NCBI GenBank assembly: GCA_903901915.1
Contig: CAIUSV010000080.1
Coordinates: 34,858 to 98,857 of the forward strand
Direction of reading: 5' to 3'
Source of the DNA: an uncultured Rhodospirillaceae bacterium
GTDB lineage: Bacteria > Pseudomonadota > Alphaproteobacteria > Rhodospirillales > Magnetospirillaceae
DNA: 64,000 nt
The notes below the pieces were generated by a model. The model did not search any database, had not been told where the DNA came from, and was given only the letters and a program-made list of their open reading frames with translations. Below are positions 8,800-16,396 of the stretch, piece after piece; the first letter of the stretch is position 1, and each line of letters begins with the position of its first letter. Both the position numbers and the translations under genes were made by a program.

Positions 8800-9489
8800 G
8801 ACCGACCCGGAATCCTGGCCGAACAGGATCTTCTTGGCCTCTTCGCTGACTGTCGGTTGGGTGTTGACGGTCTTGGCGCGCTCGTAGGCACGCTGGACCG
8901 CCGGCCGGGCGGCGATGGTCTCGAACCAGCGTCGGAGGTTGGGGAAGTCGTCCAGCCTCTGGCTCTGGCGCTCCCATGGCACGATCCAGGGATAGCACGC
9001 CATGTCGGCGATGGAGTAGGCCCCGGCGATGAAGTCGCGGTCGGCAAGGCGCTTGTCCAGAACGGCATAAAGGCGGCTGGTCTCCTTGACGTAGCGGTTG
9101 ATGGCGTAGGGGATCTTTTCCGGGGCGTACAGGGCGAAATGGTGGTTCTGCCCGGCCATCGGCCCCAGCCCGCCCATCTGCCAGAACAGCCATTGCAGCG
9201 TCTCGGTGCGGCCGCGCAGGTCGGTTGCGAGGAAGCGGCCGGTCTTTTCGGCGAGATAGAGCAGGATGGCGCCCGACTCGAACACGCTGACCGGCGGCCC
9301 GGGCTCGGCGGGCTGGTGGTCGACGATGGCGGGGATGCGGTTGTTGGGCGATATCTCGAGGAAGTCCGGCTTGAACTGCTCGCCCGCCGAGATGTTCACC
9401 GGCAGTAGCCGATAGTCCAACCCCGCCTCTTCCAGGAAGACGGTGATCTTGTGGCCGTTGGGCGTGGTCCAATAATAGAGGTCGATCAC
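8791..9489 (-). CDS. yfcG: YfcG-type glutathione S-transferase / disulfide reductase
   Basis: A 232-residue GST. The N-terminal thioredoxin-fold part (IDLYYWTTPNGHKITVFLEEAG) with the TPNGHK motif, the SPNNRIPAIVDH and FESGAILLYLAEKTG segments, and the WLFWQMGGLGPMAGQNHHF helix follow E. coli YfcG closely. YfcG binds glutathione disulfide and acts as a disulfide-bond reductase. The start is a GTG at 9489 that overlaps the stop of the upstream hemerythrin gene as GTGA; longer in-frame starts would run far into that gene. The coupling links a thiol-redox enzyme to a diiron O2/NO-binding protein. Confidence 0.88.
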   Translation of the reverse strand: MIDLYYWTTPNGHKITVFLEEAGLDYRLLPVNISAGEQFKPDFLEISPNNRIPAIVDHQPAEPGPPVSVFESGAILLYLAEKTGRFLATDLRGRTETLQWLFWQMGGLGPMAGQNHHFALYAPEKIPYAINRYVKETSRLYAVLDKRLADRDFIAGAYSIADMACYPWIVPWERQSQRLDDFPNLRRWFETIAARPAVQRAYERAKTVNTQPTVSEEAKKILFGQDSGSVPR

Positions 9490-10976
9490 GTCTTCTTCTC
9501 CTCTTCCTTCTCGCGGCCGGCGATGAAATCGCGCAGTTCCTTCACCCGGGCATCCCACTCGGCCTCCTCGGCCCGTTCCCGCGCGCGGATTTCCGGCATT
9601 TCGCGGACCTGACGCAGGTAGCGCATGGTATAGGGCAGATATGCCTCGCGCATGGCGTCATTGGTGCCGACATTGGTGATGAAGCTTTCCAGGAACAGGG
9701 TGGAGACCCGGGGAAAGACCCGGTGGCAGGCCAGTACCAGGAAGTCCACCCACTCGTTGGGGAAGCGCTGGAAGGCGTTGAGCAGGTTGTCCCGCAGCGC
9801 GCCGTCGCGGGCCTTCTGCTGGAAGACGCGGGGGTCCTTTTCCTGCTCGTAGAGATCATGGCAGCTCTTCCATGCCATATTAAGCCGTTCCCACCAGTTG
9901 TTGGCGGGGTCCAGCAGCGAGCGGAAGGTCTCGATCTCGCGGTTACCGATCCGGGGCAGGTCGTAGGCGGTGGGACTGGACGGCAAAAGCATCTCGCGCA
10001 GCGCCTTGGTGTTGTCCTTGACCTGCATCACCTTGGCGCCGTCCTTGCGGGTTTCGATCAGCTTGAGATCGTCCCATCCCTGGTTCCAGCCCAACAGGAT
10101 GCAGTCCTGCAGCGGTTTGGTGACGTGCTCCCAGAAACTGTCGGCATCCTCCTCGGCCCATTCAAAGCTGGTGGACAGCATCCGGATCTGCCGGCTTTCC
10201 CAGATGGCGGGAAAGATGAACTTGCCGATGGCTTGACGGAATTTGTCGGCGAATTCGGGCGAGGCGAGGAAGAACGGCGGCAATTCAAGCTTGAGCGATG
10301 GGTTGTGGCGCTGAAAGAACACCAGCACGGAGTCGACGCGCCGACAGATCGCCCCTTCGCAAAGCTTCTCGAAACTCTCGAACCGCCGTTCCGGATAGGG
10401 CAGCTTTGGTATCTCGTACTCGATATGCTTGAGCAGATGGGCCAGATTGGGCGGCAGGTTGTATTCGATATCGCGGTGGCGCTTTTCCCATCTGGCCTTG
10501 CGTTCGTCCTCCGACTCCGCCGGTGGCGCGCCGGTCTTGATTTCGACGGCGGCGGCGGCGGCGGGTGGCTGCGCCTTCTTGGGAATGAACGGCTTGTAGC
10601 GCATGTCCTCCTTGAGATTGTGCGTGACCAGCCAGTCGCCCAGCACCTTGGCCATCACCACCGCGCAGGATTTCAACTCGTCCTGGGTGGTTGCCGCCTT
10701 GAACTTGTCGCTGAGTACCCGCGCCTTGAGCGCCAGGGCCTCGTGCAGTTTCTTGTGCGCCTCGGCCTCGGGAAACTTGATGGCCGCCTGGACGGCCTCT
10801 TCGCGGCTGAAGTGATCCTTGACGTAGGCCAGAAGCTCGCCGGTGATGCTTCCGACCTGCTGCCAGTTCTCCTGTTCGATCCACTGTTCGGTCAGATTGA
10901 CCAGATCGATCAGCCTCTTGTGGTCGGCATCCAGGGCCGGAGCCCCGACCGACATGGCGTCACGCCATAGAATCAT
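9486..10976 (-). CDS. Bacteriohemerythrin fused to a large unknown C-terminal domain
   Basis: A 496-residue protein. Residues 1-130 form a hemerythrin domain with the full ligand set for a diiron site: His19, His55, Glu59, His74, His78, His119 and Asp124. Such sites bind O2 reversibly or react with NO or peroxide. A short Ala/Pro-rich linker (about 130-155) leads to some 340 residues of mostly helical, charged sequence that I do not recognise (RRFESFEKLCEGAICRR, WDDLKLIETRKDGAKVMQV, NEWVDFLVLACHRVFPRVS). No signal peptide or membrane segment is seen. The single-domain length is normally 130-150. The stop overlaps the YfcG GTG start. Confidence 0.85.
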   Translation of the reverse strand: MILWRDAMSVGAPALDADHKRLIDLVNLTEQWIEQENWQQVGSITGELLAYVKDHFSREEAVQAAIKFPEAEAHKKLHEALALKARVLSDKFKAATTQDELKSCAVVMAKVLGDWLVTHNLKEDMRYKPFIPKKAQPPAAAAAVEIKTGAPPAESEDERKARWEKRHRDIEYNLPPNLAHLLKHIEYEIPKLPYPERRFESFEKLCEGAICRRVDSVLVFFQRHNPSLKLELPPFFLASPEFADKFRQAIGKFIFPAIWESRQIRMLSTSFEWAEEDADSFWEHVTKPLQDCILLGWNQGWDDLKLIETRKDGAKVMQVKDNTKALREMLLPSSPTAYDLPRIGNREIETFRSLLDPANNWWERLNMAWKSCHDLYEQEKDPRVFQQKARDGALRDNLLNAFQRFPNEWVDFLVLACHRVFPRVSTLFLESFITNVGTNDAMREAYLPYTMRYLRQVREMPEIRARERAEEAEWDARVKELRDFIAGREKEEEKKT

Positions 10977-11051
10977 GCCTCAATCCCCCGCCGCTACCTT
11001 CCTGCCACCTCCTTCAAAGATGCCACCTTTGCAAAAGTTTTCAACGGCCCG

Positions 11052-11501
11052 TCACGGCAATAAAACGGCGCTCATGTCGCTGGGCAAGCCGGAGACCTCG
11101 GGTGCCGACGCCACCGCCATGGGCGGCAGGGTGGAATACTGGGGCGATGGCGCGGCGGCGTAGACCGACGGCGGGGTGGGTGTCGAATAGGTTACGCTGG
11201 GGGCCGACGGCGCATAGGTCACCGACGGCGGGGACGGCGCATAAACCACCGAGGGGGCCTGCGGCACGTAGATCACCCGTGGGGATGGCGCCAGCACCAC
11301 CGAGGGGGGGGCGGCATAGTAGGGCTCGCGGTAGTAGGAGCGCGATGGCCCGCCCCCCCAGCCGCCGCCGCCATAGGAGTATCGACGGCGCCAGCCATCC
11401 GCCAGGGCGGGGTCGGTGAACAGGGGCAGCAGACAGGCGGCCAGACCGAGAGCGGTGGCGAACCTGCGGGCGAGAACAGCACACGAAACCGGCGAACTCA
11501 T
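11052..11501 (-). CDS. Small exported Pro/Tyr/Ser-rich protein
   Basis: A 149-residue protein with a signal peptide (about residues 1-34, ending in DPALADG), a Gly/Arg/Tyr segment (WRRRYSYGGGGWGGG), then degenerate repeats of the form PSVVYAPS / PSVTYAPS (about residues 60-115). The low-complexity sequence suggests a structural or surface role; there is no catalytic motif. The ATG at 11501 follows AAGGGGGTG and is preferred over an ATG 51 bp upstream, which lacks a signal peptide context. It lies 128 bp downstream of the caspase-like gene on the same strand, so it may be a separate unit. Confidence 0.65.
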   Translation of the reverse strand: MSSPVSCAVLARRFATALGLAACLLPLFTDPALADGWRRRYSYGGGGWGGGPSRSYYREPYYAAPPSVVLAPSPRVIYVPQAPSVVYAPSPPSVTYAPSAPSVTYSTPTPPSVYAAAPSPQYSTLPPMAVASAPEVSGLPSDMSAVLLP

Positions 11502-11629
11502 GACGCACCCCCTTATCGGGTCGACGCCAGGGGACGGAGCGTTATCGCCCATCCGCCAGACGAGTACTGTAGGCTAACACTGTGGAAAAATCATGACTGT
11601 GATTCGGTTCACCCGGGTGGCGAGGATGG

Positions 11630-13120
11630 CTATTTGGCCTTGGCCGTGCCCCTGGCGATCTGCGCCGTCTGGTCGCGGCCGTAGTAGCGCCGGGCGAGAT
11701 AGGTCACGGTTTCGCCGAGATACCGGTCGAGTTCGTCCAGTGTCACCGAGCCGTCGCCGTTGCCGAAGGGGGCCTTGTCGGCCTCGCCGCTCATCCCCTT
11801 GAGGAAATAGACGGTGAACAGGCCATGGGTTTCGTCCTGTTCCCAGTTGGCGATCTGGTTGCCACCGGCGGCGGAGATGACCGTCAGGTTGGCCGGTACG
11901 GTGGTTGCCTTGCTTTCCAGCAGGATTGGCGAGGCCTTGCCCACCAGTGAGCCTGCCGGCGACTGGCCGGAGAAGCATGCCTCCAGCACCAGGGTGACGC
12001 TTTCCGCCGGCAGTCGGCCGAGATTGTCGTAAAGCTGGGCCAGGGGATAGCCCGACAGGCCGATCCGCCCGGAATCGGCGTCGGTCGGCACCAGATAGGG
12101 GCCGCCCGAGTCCAGGGACGGTGCCCCATGTCCGGCGTAGTAAACGAAAACCCGCGAGCGGCCGGGCTTGACCCAGTCGAACAACTGGCCGCGGTAGTTG
12201 TCCCGCGACCCGAACACCTGGGCCATCTGGGCGGCGGTGGCGTCGCGCAGCAAGATGATGTTGCCGTCGGAAATACCCAGGGCCTGGGAGACATAAAGCC
12301 GGATGCTGGCGGCGTCGGCATGGGCCGGGCGGACATCGGGAATATCGCGGCCCTGACGGGTGTAATCGCCATTGCCGATGATCACGGCGATGTCGTCTGG
12401 GCGTTCGCGCCCCTTTGGGAAGTCCAGCACCAGCGGCGCCTCGGCCAGCCGGGTCGACGCCGGAGCCGATGGCGGCACCGGCGCTGCGACCGGGGGCCGG
12501 CTGCCCAGGGAGGCCGTCATGTCCTGGAGGTAGGACTTCAGCCGACGGTCGGCCTGTTCGGCCTCTTGGATGCGGCGGCTGGTGTCCATCAGCCGCATGG
12601 CGTCCCGCCACCGCCGATGATCGGCATCGACCTCGGCGATCAGCTCGGCCCGTCGGCGGGCGAATTCGCCGTAGGTCAAGCGCCCCTGGCCCAGCGCCGC
12701 CACCAGTTCGCCCGTGGCGGTCATGCCGCGCACGAAGAACGAGTGGCCCCAACTGGCGGTTTCCCGGTTGGTGTTGGCCGGCAGCGGCACGTTGTCGAGG
12801 AAGGTGGAGACCTTCTTGACGCACGACTCGCGAAGGGCCGACCAAGCCGCGATGGCCCGGGCCTCGCCGGGGGTGGGATAGGTGGCGTCGGCCAGCATGT
12901 GGGCGGGCGGTGCAGCCTGCTCGCGGCCGCTCAGATTGACTTTGTCGCGGATGGGGTCGAGTTCGGCGGTCTTGTACGAGGTTCCGCACTCGAACATGAT
13001 CCGATCGACCGTGTCGCGGTTGTCGGCCTGGACCTGGCGGACCTCGGGGCGCTCGTCCGCCGCCATGGCCGTCGCCGACAGCGCCAACGACACCAGCAGA
13101 ATACCGGACAGGCGTCTCAT
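11630..13120 (-). CDS. Exported caspase-fold (peptidase C14-like) protein
   Basis: A 496-residue protein. A signal peptide (1-20, ATAMAADE) is followed by a helical region (about 25-205), a Pro/Ala linker (206-222) and a caspase-like domain (about 232-490). The catalytic dyad is His331 in VYYAGHGA and Cys382 in LVLEACFSG. IAVIIGNGDY opens the domain in the usual way. A DxDG-type loop (NGDGSVTLDEL, 453-464) near the end resembles an EF-hand loop. Caspase-fold enzymes cut after Asp or Arg/Lys; the specificity here is unknown. AGGAGGGG precedes the ATG, 11 bp after the Ig-like gene, so it is the end of a six-gene run of exported proteins. Confidence 0.88.
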   Translation of the reverse strand: MRRLSGILLVSLALSATAMAADERPEVRQVQADNRDTVDRIMFECGTSYKTAELDPIRDKVNLSGREQAAPPAHMLADATYPTPGEARAIAAWSALRESCVKKVSTFLDNVPLPANTNRETASWGHSFFVRGMTATGELVAALGQGRLTYGEFARRRAELIAEVDADHRRWRDAMRLMDTSRRIQEAEQADRRLKSYLQDMTASLGSRPPVAAPVPPSAPASTRLAEAPLVLDFPKGRERPDDIAVIIGNGDYTRQGRDIPDVRPAHADAASIRLYVSQALGISDGNIILLRDATAAQMAQVFGSRDNYRGQLFDWVKPGRSRVFVYYAGHGAPSLDSGGPYLVPTDADSGRIGLSGYPLAQLYDNLGRLPAESVTLVLEACFSGQSPAGSLVGKASPILLESKATTVPANLTVISAAGGNQIANWEQDETHGLFTVYFLKGMSGEADKAPFGNGDGSVTLDELDRYLGETVTYLARRYYGRDQTAQIARGTAKAK

Positions 13121-13131
13121 CGCGTCCCCTC

Positions 13132-13599
13132 CTATTGCTCGCGCTCCACCACCGTCAGCATCATATCGCGGGCCGACAGGTTGCCGCCGATGTCGGAGAT
13201 GGCGAGGCGGATACGGTGGCGGCCGGTCGGCAGATCGGCCTCTTCCACCGCCAGTTCGTTACCACGCAGATACTCGCGCAAACGGTCGGTCAGATCGATG
13301 GTGATGAAGCCGCGCAGCGTCACCGTCAGGCTGCTCATGTCGGGTGCCAATCCGCTTTCGCCCGGCCGGAAATACACCCGGATGTTGACGGGCGGGTGCA
13401 GGCGCTCCAACAGTTTGGGATGCTCGACCACGATCGCCGGTCCGCCCTCGCCGGCGGCGGCGGGATCGAGGGGGGACGCGGCGAAATCGCCGGCGCTCGC
13501 CGCCTCGTCCGGCGTGATCAACCAGCGGCCTTCGCTGGCCCCGGCCGTGGAGGCGGCCAGCAGCAACGCTCCGACCATAAGGCTCGGCAGGGCTTTCAT
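13132..13599 (-). CDS. Small periplasmic protein, Ig-like
   Basis: A 155-residue protein with a signal peptide (about 1-22, AASTAGASEG). The C-terminal half reads like a beta-sandwich: PPVNIRVYFRPGESGLAPDMSSLTVT and the closing LPTGRHRIRLAISDIGGN, which resembles Ig-like domains of bacterial surface proteins (the same phrase type is seen in GH and fibronectin-like modules). No catalytic residues are evident. It lies 16 bp after the LPP20-like gene and 11 bp before the caspase-like gene, so it probably works with them in the periplasm, for example as an adaptor; this is inference. Confidence 0.65.
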   Translation of the reverse strand: MKALPSLMVGALLLAASTAGASEGRWLITPDEAASAGDFAASPLDPAAAGEGGPAIVVEHPKLLERLHPPVNIRVYFRPGESGLAPDMSSLTVTLRGFITIDLTDRLREYLRGNELAVEEADLPTGRHRIRLAISDIGGNLSARDMMLTVVEREQ

Positions 13600-13615
13600 G
13601 GCGCGTCTCCCCGGT

Positions 13616-14227
13616 TCAGTTTGGTTTGCGGGCGGCCTGAATCTCTTTTTCCAAATCCTCGAACGCCTTGGAGGCTCGCAGCTTGCTTTGCAGCAGGTCG
13701 TTCTTCTTGACCTGATCGACCAGGATGCGGTTGGCCGAGCCCAGCGGGTATTGCAGCAAGACGTAGGCGCGATACTGGCTGCCGCTGGGGTTTACCTTCT
13801 GCTGCTTGACGCTGTAGCCGGCAACATTGACCTCGGTGATGAGGTTGCTGGTCACCCGCTCGCTTTCGCTCAACACCTGGGCGTTCTCGGCGCTGCCGGT
13901 TTCGGAGATGAACTCCCTCATCTTCGACGACAGCTTGCCGTTGATGCGGTCGGCCAGCGTTCGCTTGGCCGCCAGCACCGCCTTGTCGACGGCAAGCTGG
14001 AGATCGGCCGAGGTCGCGGTTCCGGCGGCGTAGACCGAGAATTCGTCGGCGTCCGGGTTGGTGAAGAACCACGATGGCGCCTCCTCCACCGAGGCCTTGA
14101 CCGCTTCGGCGCGGGTTTCCTGCTTGACCTGCTCTTGCCGGGCGGTCCAGGCCGGGGTACCGGGCTCCGGCGAGGCGCAGGCGCCGAGGCCCAGCAGGGC
14201 GACGGCGAGAATGGCTTTGCGTTTCAT
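13616..14227 (-). CDS. LPP20-like lipoprotein
   Basis: A 203-residue lipoprotein. Its signal peptide ends in the lipobox LGLGAC (Cys17). The mature part begins PSWFFTNPDADEFSVYAAGTA, followed by a helix of regularly spaced Ala and Lys/Asp and a C-terminal beta strand, the pattern of the LPP20 lipoprotein family. +2 is Ala, so outer-membrane sorting is expected. The function of the family is unclear; members often sit with DUF4384 or CsgG-like proteins, as here. The long upstream frame is out of register with the neighbour and is not used. It lies 55 bp after the TPR lipoprotein gene. Confidence 0.75.
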   Translation of the reverse strand: MKRKAILAVALLGLGACASPEPGTPAWTARQEQVKQETRAEAVKASVEEAPSWFFTNPDADEFSVYAAGTATSADLQLAVDKAVLAAKRTLADRINGKLSSKMREFISETGSAENAQVLSESERVTSNLITEVNVAGYSVKQQKVNPSGSQYRAYVLLQYPLGSANRILVDQVKKNDLLQSKLRASKAFEDLEKEIQAARKPN

Positions 14228-14282
14228 GGTTTCCTCCGTGTCAGAGCCAACGGTCCGATTGTCGCGCCCGAATCCGGGGGCG

Positions 14283-15584
14283 TCAGGTGAATCGATCCAC
14301 CGGCCGGTTGAATTGGTGAAATAAGTTCGATTGCGGCGTGGCGTCGAGACGCTGAAGTTTCCGGGCGAGGGCTTCCTTGATGGTGGCGATCTCCCAATCG
14401 ACCGGAATTCCCGCCTTGGCCAAGTCGTGCAGGTCGCCCAGGGCTTTTTCCGCGCGGGCGTAGTCGCCGGTCTTGATATAGGCCAGTCCGGCGCCATAGA
14501 AGGCGTCGGCGGCCTGTCTGGGCGCTCCGGCGTTGTAGTGGATGATGGCGGTGTTGTAGTAGGCGAAGCCGTTGGCCGGGTCGGCCTCGATGGCCATGCC
14601 ATAGGCGGCCAGGGCGCGTTCGGTGGCGCCCTTGCGGGCGTTGACCGCCCCCAGGGCGTTGAGGTAGCCGGCATTGGCGCGATCCAGCGCCACCGCCTTG
14701 AGGATGGCGGGTTCGGCCCTGGCATGATCGCCCTCGATCATCAACACCCGTCCCTTGAGGAAATGGCCGCGAGCGTTGTCGGGGTCGGCGGCGACGGCCC
14801 GGTCGGCGGCGGCCAGTGCCCCTTCGTGATCTCCCTGGGCCAGCAGGCGTTCGCCGGCGGCGACCGGGTCTTCCGGTACCGCCGCCTGCTCGGCCGGGGC
14901 CGCCTTGATCGGTTCGGCGACGGGATCGTCCAGCGCCGCCACCTTGTCGTCGGGAATGGTCGAGACCAGGCGGCGGGCGATATCGTCGGTCACCCGCAGG
15001 ATCTGTTCGTCGCGGACGTTGCTGGCGGCATCGGCCAGGCCCATGGCGACACCGACCGGGTCGAGCGGCAGGGCGCCGCCATGGCTGGACGCGGTATGGC
15101 TGCCCCGCCACAGCACCACGCCGTCGGCGGCGCGCACCATCTTGAGCTCGAGGCCGACGGCGACGCGGGAATAGAGGGCGAGAAACATCGAGCCGTATTC
15201 GGTGATCTCGCCCTCGATGAAGGCGGGACAGTGCAGCCGCTCGGCCATGGCCTTGCGGTCCCCGCCGGTTTCCTTCAGCACCCGGTCAACCCGTTCCAGC
15301 TTGATCTCGCGCTTGGATTGGATGGCGAGGTGGGCATAAAGCGAAAGGCGCACCTTGGCGGCATCCTCGGCGGTGGCCATGGGCTGGGACGGCGTCTTGA
15401 CCGACAGCGGCAGGATCGCCACGCAATCGGGTGGCGCCGCCTTGTAGGCGTCGTGGACCTGAAATTTCACTTCGTTGAAGCCGAGCCAACCGCTTTCGCC
15501 CTCGCCCTGATCGATATAGGTCGGGCTGCAGGCCGACATCGCGGCGGTGAGAACGAGAGCGTGCAGTAAAGACCGTCGCCTCAT
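14283..15584 (-). CDS. GNA1162/CsgG-like lipoprotein with C-terminal TPRs
   Basis: A 433-residue lipoprotein. The signal peptide ends in AAMSAC with Cys19. Residues about 45-215 (CVAILPLSVKTP ... VLWRGSHTASSHGG ... DDIARRLVSTIP) follow the pattern of GNA1162/DUF799 and CsgG-type outer-membrane lipoproteins, with an alpha/beta domain that assembles at the outer membrane. A short acidic/Ala linker is followed by about five TPR-like repeats (about 245-405; ALAAADRAVAADPDNARGH, AYGMAIEADPANGFAYYN). TPRs suggest a docking role. The start overlaps the stop of the DUF4384-like gene as ATGA. The assignment to GNA1162 rather than another CsgG relative is tentative. Confidence 0.7.
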   Translation of the reverse strand: MRRRSLLHALVLTAAMSACSPTYIDQGEGESGWLGFNEVKFQVHDAYKAAPPDCVAILPLSVKTPSQPMATAEDAAKVRLSLYAHLAIQSKREIKLERVDRVLKETGGDRKAMAERLHCPAFIEGEITEYGSMFLALYSRVAVGLELKMVRAADGVVLWRGSHTASSHGGALPLDPVGVAMGLADAASNVRDEQILRVTDDIARRLVSTIPDDKVAALDDPVAEPIKAAPAEQAAVPEDPVAAGERLLAQGDHEGALAAADRAVAADPDNARGHFLKGRVLMIEGDHARAEPAILKAVALDRANAGYLNALGAVNARKGATERALAAYGMAIEADPANGFAYYNTAIIHYNAGAPRQAADAFYGAGLAYIKTGDYARAEKALGDLHDLAKAGIPVDWEIATIKEALARKLQRLDATPQSNLFHQFNRPVDRFT

Positions 15585-16396
15585 GGCGCCCTCACCACGG
15601 CGTAGCCGCGCCGTACGATGCGCGAGTCGCCGCGCGGCAGTTCCAGCAACCGGGCGCGGAACTCGTCGAGGCGATAGCTGCCGCGCCACTCCACCGGCTG
15701 GCGGGTGGCCACCACCATCAGGTATTCGTCCACCAGCCGCCGTGTCGCCGGTTGGCCGTCGGGGAAGCCGACCCGCATCACATAGCGCCGCTTACCCTCG
15801 GCCGAAGGAACGGTGGCGGGTCCGGTAATGGTCGTCGACGGGTCCATGGAATTGGGGAAGACACGCGTCACCTGGGCTTCACCGCTCTCGTAGGGCAGCC
15901 ACAGGAAGATGGCCACCGACATCGGCCGGTTGGGGGTAAGCGCGATCTCCATGGCCTCGCCCTGGCGGAACACCGAAGTATTGAGCGTGACGCCGAGGTC
16001 GAAGGACGGGTCGGGAACGCCCTTGGCGACGATGATCTCGGCCTCCAGGCTGACCGTGCAGCGACGCAGGCCGTCGGCCAGCGCCGTGGTCTCGGTCCGG
16101 CGGTTGCGCACGGCGCGGACATCGCCGTCGACGGTATTCCAGACGCTGCGGTTGAGGGTGCAGCTTGCTTCCTCGCCGCGTTCCTCGCAGCGCATCAGGT
16201 CCTCGGAAGCGAGGCGTTCGCCGCTGACCTGGCGAATGGCATCTTCCTTGGCGCGCTCCTCGGCGGCGGCGCAGGCTTCGGCCTCGGGGGTGTCGGGGGA
16301 GAAGATCCGCTCCGCCCGCGCCGACACCCAGCCGGCCGCTGCCGGCAGTGGCGCCAGCAGGACCAGGAGGCCGAGAAGGGCGACACCGGCTCTCAT
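15581..16396 (-). CDS. DUF4384-like exported protein
   Basis: A 271-residue protein with a signal peptide (about 1-21, PAAAGW). The N-terminal half (about 22-120) has a helix with many Ala/Glu (EACAAAEERAKEDAIRQVSGE) and two cysteines in MRCEERGEEASC that could form a disulfide. The C-terminal half (about 130-270: FRQGEAMEIALTPNRPMSVAIF, VTRVFPNS) matches DUF4384 as I know it, a beta domain of envelope proteins that often accompanies serine/threonine kinases, caspases or TPR proteins. It is joined to both neighbours by ATGA overlaps, so all three should be made together. Confidence 0.75.
   Translation of the reverse strand: MRAGVALLGLLVLLAPLPAAAGWVSARAERIFSPDTPEAEACAAAEERAKEDAIRQVSGERLASEDLMRCEERGEEASCTLNRSVWNTVDGDVRAVRNRRTETTALADGLRRCTVSLEAEIIVAKGVPDPSFDLGVTLNTSVFRQGEAMEIALTPNRPMSVAIFLWLPYESGEAQVTRVFPNSMDPSTTITGPATVPSAEGKRRYVMRVGFPDGQPATRRLVDEYLMVVATRQPVEWRGSYRLDEFRARLLELPRGDSRIVRRGYAVVRAP

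Noticed and set aside
12128..14290. A 720-codon plus-strand frame opposite the caspase cluster
   Set aside because: An antisense shadow of three well-supported exported proteins.
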